The notes below the pieces were generated by a model. The model worked only from the letters and a program-made list of their open reading frames with translations. It was not told where the DNA came from and made no database searches. Below, piece after piece: positions 56,507-64,000 of a stretch of DNA of 64,000 bases; the stretch's first letter is position 1; every line of letters starts with the position of its first letter. This DNA comes from Dactylorhiza incarnata (taxonomy: Eukaryota; Streptophyta; Magnoliopsida; Asparagales; Orchidaceae). The translations under genes were made by a program, and so were the position numbers. Where the stretch lies: NCBI GenBank assembly GCA_033032865.1, contig JAWHQI010000004.1, forward strand, positions 22,922,001 to 22,986,000, given 5' to 3'.

Positions 56507-57681
56507 ATGATGGCTGAATCAATTGAAGTTCCTGAACAAGTTCAAGCTGCAGAAGAAGTTGAGGAGGATGCAAGAGATGGAGTTCGCTTGGAACCTGCCC
56601 AAGCAACTCAAGATGTTCAGATCAGCGAGGAAGATGAGAGCAAGAGCCTCTCCATCAACGCCAAATTATCTGAAGCTGACAAGAGTCAGCTCATCTCTTG
56701 TCTTCTGCAAAATCTAGATATCTTCGCTTGGTCGGCATATGACATGCCTGGAGTGGACCCGGATGTCGCTTGCCATCATCTCAATATTGACCCAAACTTC
56801 ATCCCGATCCAGCAGAAGAAGAGGTCTGTTACAACCACTCTAGCTCAGCCTATCCGTGAAGAGGTGGAGAAGCTCCTGAAGGCGAAGTTCATTCAACCAA
56901 TCCAATACCCTGAGTGGTATCAAACATTGTAATGGTAAAGAAGTCAGGTGGAAAATGGAGGATGTGTGTCGACTTTACCAAACTCAATAAAGCTTGCCCC
57001 AAGGATTGCTACCCCTTGCCTCGAATAGATTCTTTAGTGGATTTTGCGGTAGGTTATTCTCTTATGTGTTTTTTGGATGCTTTTTCAGGTTACCATCAAA
57101 TCAGAATGCATAAACCGGATATACCTCATACTTCATTTATCACAAATGACGGTTGCTTCTGCTATCACGTAATGCCTTTCGGGCTAAAAAATGCTGGAGC
57201 AACCTACCAAAAAATGATGGATACAGTTTTCAAGAGTCAAAAAGGAAGAAACATCGAGGTGTACGTCGATGACCTCTTGGTAAAAAGCAAATCATTCTCT
57301 TCTCATCTTAGAGACCTCTCGGAAACTTTTGCAACCCTTCGAACTTTTAATATGAGGTTGAATCCGTTGAAGTTCATTTTCGGGGAAAGTAAAGGAAAAT
57401 TTCTGGGTCACCTCCTTACTCCAGAAGGGTTGGAACATAATCCTGACAAAGTAAAAGCTATTTTGGAAATGCCACCTCCAAAGTCCCCCAAAGAAATTGA
57501 GCAGCTGGGAGGGAGGATGGCAGGCTTAAGTCTCTTCATCTCCCGATCAGGGGATAAGAGTGCACCCTTCTTTAAGACCCTCTGGGGAGGGGGTAGGTTC
57601 GAGTGGACAAAGGAGTGTGATGATGCTTTCACTCAGCTTAGAAAGCAATTAACATCAACTCCTTTTCTCCAAAGCCCGTGA
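56507..57681 (+). pseudogene. RT of F
   Basis: LDIFAWSAYDMPGVDPDVAC, CHHLNIDPNFIPIQQKK and IREEVEKLLKAKFIQPIQYP run to about 56912. A 1-bp loss there shifts the frame; SNIVMVKKSGGKWRMCVDF, CFLDAFSGYHQIRMHKPD, VMPFGLKNAGATYQKMMD and the catalytic EVYVDDLLVKS follow. A TGA at 57679-57681 (LQSP then stop) ends this ORF, but the next codons continue in the same frame, so an Arg CGA was probably lost. Confidence 0.9.
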
Positions 57682-58797
57682 GAGGGAGAAAATCGTTTTC
57701 TATATATGGGAGTCAGAGCCGATGCCATAAGCTCTGTTTTGGTTCGAGAGGAGAAAAAGAAGCAATTTACAGTCTATTACGTGAGCCGAATCTTGAAGAA
57801 TGCGGAGACTCGCTATCCTATCCTCGAAAAGTTAGCCTTAATGCTAGTAACTTCGGCAAGAAGATTAAGACCATACTTTCAAGCTCATTCGATTCTAGTC
57901 GTTACTGATCTTCCATTGAAGAATGTCTTGGAGAAACAGGAACATTCAGGAAGGCTGGCAAAATGGGCAATAGAGCTCAGTGAATTTGACATATCTTATG
58001 TTCCAAGGGTGGCGATCAAAGCTCAAGTTTTAGCAGACTTCATGGTGGATGCAAAAGAAGTTGAGTCGCAGAAGGGGGTCGGAGTACCCCTTGCCTGGAC
58101 AATCTTTGTGGATGGAGCCTCAGGAAGAAATTCTTCCGGAGCGGGAGTTGTCTTAGTCAACCCTAATGGTGTAAGGCTGGATCAGGCGCTGAAGTTCTAT
58201 TTTCAAGTAACAAATAATCAGGCAGAATATGAGGCTTTACTAGCCGGTCTTAAGTTTGCTAGAGAGCTGGGGATTGATGATGTCAAAGTCTTCACAGATT
58301 CCTTGGTGATGGCTTCTCAAGTGAATGGAACCTTCGAAACTAGAGATAGTATTTTAAAGCGATATCTAACTCTGGTAAAAATCGAGGTAGGAAAGTTCAA
58401 GAGCTTTACCATCGAGCATATTCCAAGGGGTGAGAACGTGGAAGCGGATGCGTTGGCAAAGTTTGGACTTCTCTCGGGAGGAACAACTTCGGAATTGTTT
58501 CGCCCAGCAATTGAAGAAGGAGAGGTTATGGAGATTGATCAGCATCCGTCTTGGATGGATCCATTTGTTCTATATCTTTCGATTGGAAAGTTCCATTCAA
58601 CAATAAAGGATAGGAGAAGGTTTAAACGGAAAGCAGCTAACTATTATCTTGTTGCAGGAGTGCTTTATAGAAGAACTTTTCTTTCACCATTAGCACGGTG
58701 TGTTTCGGAAGAGGAGATTCCAATGGTCCTTCAGGAGGTCCATTCTGGAGAATGTGGAAGTCACTCCGGGCTAGGACCTTGGAGAAAAGAATTCTGA
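57682..58797 (+). pseudogene. RNase H and second RNase H of F
   Basis: In frame with the RT after the TGA. The first RNase H has VYYVSRILKNAETRYPILEK, VVTDLPLKNVLEKQ and SGRLAKWAIELSEFDISYVP. The second, archaeal-type, has FVDGASGRNSSGAGVVLVNP, NNQAEYEALLAGLKFARELG, FTDSLVMASQVNG and HIPRGENVEADALAKFG, giving the Asp-Glu-Asp site. The start of integrase follows (CVSEEEIPMVLQEVHSGECG) until a 1-bp loss near 58769 shifts the frame. Confidence 0.9.
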
Positions 58798-59804
58798 GGC
58801 AAGGCTATTTTTGGCCCCAAGTGAGGAAGGACGTGGAAAAATTTGCTATGAAATGTGTAAAGTGCCAGAAGTTTGCTCCTCTCCAAAATCAGCCGGCTCA
58901 GCAACTTAAGTCGATATCAACCCCATGGCCATTTGCAGTTTGGGGAATGGATTTGATTGGGCCTTTCCCTGTGGCAAGTGGGCAGCGTCGATATATTATA
59001 GTCATGATTGACTACTTCAGCAAATGGATAGAGACAAAAGCATTGGCCAAAATTTCTACTCAAGCCGTGAAGAATTTTATTTGGGGGGAGATTGTATGTC
59101 GGCACGGAATTCCAATGGCAATCATCACAGATAATGGTTCTCAGTTCAATAATTCAACTCTTATTAATTTCTGTAAGCAAATTGGCATTGAGCTACGTTT
59201 CGCTTCTGTGCATCATCCTAGAAGCAATGGGCAGGTAGAAGCCGCCAACAAACTTATCATAAATCTCTTGAAAAAGAAGGTAGAAAATTTCAGGGGCAAC
59301 TGGGCAGAACAACTACCTTCCGTCTTATGGGCCTTGAGGACAACTCCAAGTTCTGCCACTGGAGAGACTCCTTTCAAATTGTCACACGGTTCCGAAGCTC
59401 TTATTCCGGTGGAATTTGAAGTAAAAAGCCCAAGAGTATTATTAGCACAACAGAATCAAATTGATTGGATGGAAGGAAATGATGAGGAGCTAAAATGTAG
59501 CCTTGATTTAATTGAGGAGCTAAGAGATACGACAATCATCAAACAAGAAGAGGTGAAAAGGAGAATGGCGAGGCTATTCAATAAAAATGTAAGAACCAAA
59601 GAATTCGCTGTTGGGGATCTGGTCTTGAAGAAAGTAGATACACCAGCAAGAGCCGGTTCGGTTGGAAAGCTTAACCCAAAGTGGGCGGGGCCGTTCGTGG
59701 TGAAGAGTGTGCTTAAAAATGGTGCTTATCATCTCCAAACTTATGAAGGAGAAGAATTGCCTCATTCATGGAGCGGAGATGATCTCAAGCTCTTCTTTTC
59801 TTAA
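58770..59804 (+). pseudogene. Integrase of F
   Basis: RTLEKRILRQGYFWPQVRKD and CVKCQKFAPLQNQPAQ complete the zinc-binding part. The core has FAVWGMDLIGPFPVASGQRR, IITDNGSQFNNSTLINF and VHHPRSNGQVEAANKLI (DDE residues). The C-terminal part has VGDLVLKKVDTPARAGSVGK, LNPKWAGPFVVKSVLKNG and HSWSGDDLKLFFS at the stop. The core is open from end to end; only the junction with the upstream frame is broken. Confidence 0.92.
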
Positions 59805-61508
59805 AAAGTTCGTATTTGGTTTGTTCATTCTCTTTCTCACTTTTTAAACATCATGCAGATATCATTGAGACATTCACAATGCACATAATGAATGGCAAGT
59901 CCCAAAAATAAGCTATTTCTTGAAAGCCAAAAACCTATCAAGTGAGACATCGACGAATCCTATTTCTTTCCCCCTTGGCTTGTTAGCTCGACGTGTAATT
60001 TTGTCAGGACCACAGATGTCGGGGAGATTTCGAATCTGTGTTGCAGTAGCTCGCCAAGCTCGAGCGGTGGAAGTTTAGGATACTGGGTCCTTGCTGACAT
60101 CTGGCACACCTCAGCGTATCAAGGAGGTCTAGGTGGCTGGCTCAGCTTTGTCATGCATTGGGAAGGACATTGTTATGATCTTAATGATCTTTTAGGGAAA
60201 GCAATGTCGGTGTAGCCCCTGCGGCATGACCACACCTGCCCTACCGATCATTTTGGTTTGTAACTTTTGAATACTCGTTGAAGCGTGGTTAGGTAAGGGG
60301 CGGTTAGAAACATCTATGACCGTCGCCTAAACCTTATATTGTCAAGTTTGCAACAAACTCGGTGATCCATTAGGGAAAGCAATGTCGCTATAGCCTTCGC
60401 GGCATAACCACACCTGCCCTACTAATCATTTTGAGATCCTCTTTCCTCTCTCTCTCTTTCTACTCTAAGGCCCCATTTATCCCCTTGTGATGGGATCGCG
60501 CGGTCAGACATTTTTAGGACCGCACATTCTTCTTTTTCTTCAAAATGGCGATCTTTGTTATTCATGGTTGATGACTTGATCCTCTCCAGGACTTGGATAG
60601 AAGTGATCGTCAATACGGATTTTTTAAAGTTAGAATCGGTCTTGATCTATTATGATCGCCAGATGGTTTTTCATCCAAGGACATGTTTATCCAACCATCT
60701 TTTATGTGAATCACGGGTTCATTAAGCCTGAATTATCTTCAGATCGCGGCGGTCTGAATGCGATAAGATCGCTGGATTATCATGCACAAAGGCCTATTAA
60801 AAGGGATAATCAGAAACTAATGCACAATACTATTTTTCCTACTATTTGCGGTCTAGTTATTCTGAGATAGCGATACTATTATCTGATGGGTAATAACCTG
60901 AATTACAGAGAATTCTTTGGTTTGTCTAGAAGCTCGTCAAAATCAGATCGCAAAGAGATCGTCAAGTTCAGATTGTCTTCAGTATGTTTTAATAACTTTA
61001 AAAGACGGTCTGAATATTTTGTGATCGATGAGTTATTAACAAAGGAATATCTTGTTTGTTCATTAAATAGTAATCTAAGGAATTGACAGGTTATGGTGAA
61101 ATTTATTCTACTCGCGATCTAATTATGTAGAGACCGCAGAACTATCTAATATAAAGTTTTGATTTTTCTTCAAATTCTTCATTATCCTTGTTGGAAATAA
61201 TCAACAGGGTCAAGCCTTGAAATATGGGGTTATTAATTTGAAATCTTCCTCTCAACTATGGGTCAGAGATCGACGGAATATAAAGAATTGAGATCGAATG
61301 CTGGTCCTACTTCTCAAGAGTGAGATCGCGTACAGAGTTAACCGTGATCGGTTTTTTTTGTGTTACAACAAAAATAATACAAAGGAAGAATAGGAGTCAT
61401 CCATATATAAAATATTACTACATTCATTTCCAAAAAATTACAATATTTCATGCGCGGTCACCATCCGGCAATTACATGATCTAAAAAAAAAGAGGGGGCC
61501 TATTTCTT
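59805..61508 (+). other. Gene-free region of F between integrase and antisense gene 2
   Basis: No credible ORF. It contains two copies of a ~71-bp repeat (60185-60255 and 60363-60433; core TTAGGGAAAGCAATGTCG), a C/T-rich tract near 60437-60460 and many GATCGC and GGTCT words. B has its tandem arrays at the same place in its layout. Confidence 0.6.
60185..60433. repeat. Direct repeat pair in F, ~71 bp, 178 bp apart
   Basis: Both copies read TGATC then TTAGGGAAAGCAATGTCG, CGGCAT(G/A)ACCACACCTGCCC and TAATCATTTTG or CGATCATTTTG (60185-60255 and 60363-60433). Confidence 0.82.
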
Positions 61509-63197
61509 CTATTTTTTCTTTCGGGGAGATCGCTCCTCTGATAAAGAAGTCGATCTTTCTGAGGATTCCCTTTCGCTATCTAATTCTTTTGATCCTGAAT
61601 CCGAGATCGCTGCCGAGCTCACCTCCTCGCCCTGGAATAAACTTCTACTAAGAGAAGCACGATCGCTTTCATTTTTATCTTCAACGATTTCAATGGACTC
61701 ATCGTTAGCGGTCTCGGCGGTCTCAGACTCTTTGGCCATTTTCTTCTTTTCTTCGTTCTCGATCATCTCAGCAACGTCAGGGAAGAGATCGGCGAATGTG
61801 GTATCCTGGAAATCAGCGGTAAGACCGCCTCTTTCACAGAGGGCAACGATCATCTTGTTTGACGCATCTCTCACATGGGACATTAAAGACTTGAGATATT
61901 CTGGGTTATGAATATCATGGGCAGTCTTTTTGTAATCCTGTAAAAAGAAAACGATTTAGGTCACGCGGTCAAGGTAAAGCAAAAATCTGAGTTCGCATTT
62001 TTTAGCACTTACATCAAATTGGTCTTGCAGATGTTCTGCATGCTCTAAAGACGCTCGAAGAGATCGCCCCATGTGATGATTAAGAACTGTGCTTCGAATG
62101 GCCGCTTGCGCGCATATGTCGGGGAGGCGATCAGTCTCAAGATTTAACGCCTCGTTGGTATTTTTCTTCCCATAAAGTGCAGCAGTGACTGCGAACGCAT
62201 GGTTTGTCAGCCTACCTCCCCAGAAGGGGAGATCAGTAGACACCTTCAAGGAATTCTCGGTCTCACTCCATTTCAGGAGCGGTCTCCCTTTGGTGTCTTT
62301 TATTTTCTTTCCAAAGCCCATCAGGGCAAAGGGTCCTCCTTCCAGATCGCCCTCCTCTGCGACCTCCTTTGCTCTCCACTGGCGGTCTTGCCGCAACCGC
62401 CTTTCCCTTTGGGTAAGGACCTCTCCCCTTGGAGTCACGGGATCGACATCCGGAACTACAAAAGAAGCTGTAAAAGAAACAGTTAGCAGAATAAAACGAA
62501 GTTCTTTTGATGCCACAAGAGATCGCGAGAGTCACTGCTTACTTTCTTCTGGAGAGACCGCAGCGACCTCAGGCCAGATCGCCAGGTAATGAATTAAATC
62601 AAAGCGCTTGCCCGCCAGCCACTTCAAGATCGCCAGCTCCTCCTGGGAAATAAACTTTTCTTTTCTGAAAGCTGGAGAGACCGCTGAGATCACCCTCAAA
62701 AACCAGATACCTCTCAGTCCAGAGAGGAACCTTGTTGGGAAGATTTAAAACTTTAATACCGTTGCAGGAAAAATACATCAACCCTTTGAATTCTTCTTTC
62801 TTTGGAACCTCTTTTAATACCTTTGCAGAAAAAGTCCCTCGGAAGATCGTCATAGTAAACTTTATCTTTGCCGATCTCAAATAGTTGATGAAAACATTCT
62901 CAGACCGATTGAGTTCGGTGGAAGTTGAGCTAGCACAAGGCCATAATATTCCATCACCTCTAAAATCTCCCAAGGAAGGGGGATTTGAAGGCCATATTCA
63001 AAATGATCGATTGGAATGATGAACCTGTTCTCATCTCCAGAATTCAGTCCTTCGTCCTCAAACGGTGATCTCACCATTATCCTATTATCGAACACATGTT
63101 TTTCGATAAAGGAAAGATATTCTTTCTTAGAAAGGTGACCGGCTTTATGATCGACATCCAAAAAAATCTCAGCAGCTTTGGAGCGTGCGGACACCAT
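61509..63197 (-). pseudogene. Antisense gene 2 of F: 'putative gypsy type transposon' domain protein
   Basis: It starts MVSARSKAAEIFLDVDHK at 63197. IPIDHFEYGLQIPLPWEI then VMEYYGLVLAQLPPN align with B's gene 2 (PIAHFAVGLRLPLWPEIS, VLRHYGVVLTQLTPN). Frameshifts near 62895 and 62680 break the domain; the frame then reads FRKEKFISQEELAILKWLAG. GT-AG introns of 75 bp lie at 62468-62542 and 61938-62012. After the second, DYKKTAHDIHNPEYLKSLM leads to a charged coil and an acidic, Ser-rich tail ending SPRKKK at 61509. Where B has its first intron, F has none. The role is unknown. Confidence 0.72.
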
Positions 63198-63268
63198 TTT
63201 TTATGGTCGTTGATTCTGACGATCTGAGGAAATTCAAGAAGCATAGAATAATGATCTAGGAAGTAGAC

Positions 63269-63276
63269 TATTTATA
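63269..63276 (-). promoter_or_regulatory. TATA box of antisense gene 2 of F
   Basis: TATAAATA on the minus strand, 72 bp before the ATG at 63197, matching the motif ahead of B's gene 2. Bases 63277-63593 hold no gene. Confidence 0.62.
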
Positions 63277-63593
63277 AGAAGGTCGAAGACACTTTTGTAA
63301 TGATTACATTCTTTGAGACCAACTGACAGACAACTCAGATCGCCGAAACTATATGAGTAAGAATAAAAGAAGGCATTATGAGCGATCTCTTCAACTAGAG
63401 ACCGCAAGATTCATAATTCTCACAAGTATAAACTTATAAAGGAGATTGCATTCACAGATTATGTAGATCGCATAACATATATCAAAGCAAAATAAAGAAA
63501 ATCATCGTCAATGTCACCAGTATCAAATATATTACAGACCATAAATAATATTATTTCTAGAGATCGTAGGAATTAAAAAAGAAGAGTGCGATC

Positions 63594-64000
63594 CTATTTC
63601 CTCTGTTCTTTTCTTCTTCCGATAAAAGCTGCGATATCTTGCATCTCGTTCACCCCGGTCAAAGCAGATGCCAAACTATGATTTATGATCATGGCAGCTC
63701 TATGAATCTTTGATACCTCGCGATCAACTTGTTCCATGGGGATCACCATTATATCAGAAGTCAATCTTTGATCAGGGAGACCGCTGGAAGGCCCTGCTTT
63801 CATCGACATTTGAGGACCACCCTGAAGGGTGGCGATCTCAGCAGCAAGCACATCAGCTTTTCCCCTATAATACTCAGCATCTTTTTCAGACCTCCGGAGT
63901 TTTCCTTCATAATCCCCGCGAATTTGCTTCTCTCTAATTTCGAAGCCTGCGGTCTGAATCCGAAGGCGATCTTACAAAGCCCGCTCGCGATCTCGCATGG
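63594..64000 (-). pseudogene. Antisense gene 1 of F, C-terminal part (runs off the window)
   Basis: One frame from the window edge to a stop at 63594, broken by a TAA at 63972-63974. It reads as a coiled coil (EIREKQIRGDYEGKLRRSE, KDAEYYRGKADVLAAEIATL), then a conserved-looking tail QVDREVSKIHRAAMIINHS and a basic end GRRKEQRK. Position and coiled-coil nature match antisense gene 1 of B. No known domain. Confidence 0.6.

Larger units (their letters stand above)
53624..64000 (+). mobile_element. Element F: Tat-type Ty3/gypsy with antisense genes (3' LTR off window)
   Basis: The 5' LTR is 53624-54106. Then in sense: gag-protease, RT, RNase H, second RNase H and integrase (54164-59804). In antisense: gene 2 (61509-63197) and the end of gene 1 (63594 onward). 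This is the same layout as element B, but the proteins and LTRs differ clearly, so it is a separate family. Words such as GATCGC and GGTCTC recur throughout. Inserted in E; the TSD cannot be checked because the 3' LTR is outside the window. Confidence 0.9.

Overview
The whole 64 kb is transposable-element DNA from a flowering plant, most likely a eudicot. I see no host gene, rRNA or tRNA gene. The evidence for a plant is the set of element types: Ty1/copia elements of SIRE/Maximus type, Athila elements primed by tRNA-Asp, and Tat-type Ty3/gypsy elements with a second, archaeal-type RNase H and extra antisense genes. I cannot name the species.

The elements are nested, and most boundaries are fixed by TG...CA ends plus matching 5-bp target-site duplications (TSDs). 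From left to right: copia element G (+) supplies a decayed pol end (18-746), a decayed third ORF (1114-4713) and a long 3' LTR (4881 to about 8450). A solo Tat-like LTR (1637-3044, TSD ACAGA) interrupts the third ORF. A mostly deleted copia, H (5867-7340, TSD CAGAA), interrupts the LTR. Next comes the 3' end of another copia, I (8471-9613), then an inverted F-type LTR (9614-10166).

Copia element E (-) begins at 10263 and runs past the rest of the window. Its 3' LTR is split by element A (10495-39606, TSD CTCTT), a non-autonomous element with an Athila-type primer site. A contains Tat element B (15234-37950, minus, TSD CTGGG), which landed in A's polypurine tract. B contains Athila element C (22812-33359, minus, TSD GCCTG), which split B's RNase H region. 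By eye, LTR divergence falls inward: about 5-6% for A, 3-4% for B and well under 1% for C, as the nesting order requires. Further right, E is interrupted by copia D (44427-52591, plus, TSD GGTGT) and by Tat element F (53624 to beyond 64000, plus).

C is nearly intact: gag, protease, RT, RNase H and integrase are open apart from one 1-bp frameshift. B and F have gag, protease, RT, RNase H, second RNase H and integrase in sense. On the opposite strand both carry a two-gene cassette: a coiled-coil protein, then a protein with the plant 'putative gypsy type transposon' domain. In both elements gene 2 has its own TATA box and GT-AG introns; in B gene 1 does too. D and E have gag remnants but no pol, and E also carries an antisense gene.

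The most unusual signals are structural. The LTR of G holds seven head-to-tail mini-hairpins whose stems differ in sequence but stay self-complementary. D and E share a hairpin with a conserved loop and compensating stem changes. A, C and E have their own palindrome clusters in their LTRs. Nearly all the inactivating stops are TAG, TAA or TGA where Gln, Arg or Trp would be expected, which fits decay by deamination of methylated cytosine.
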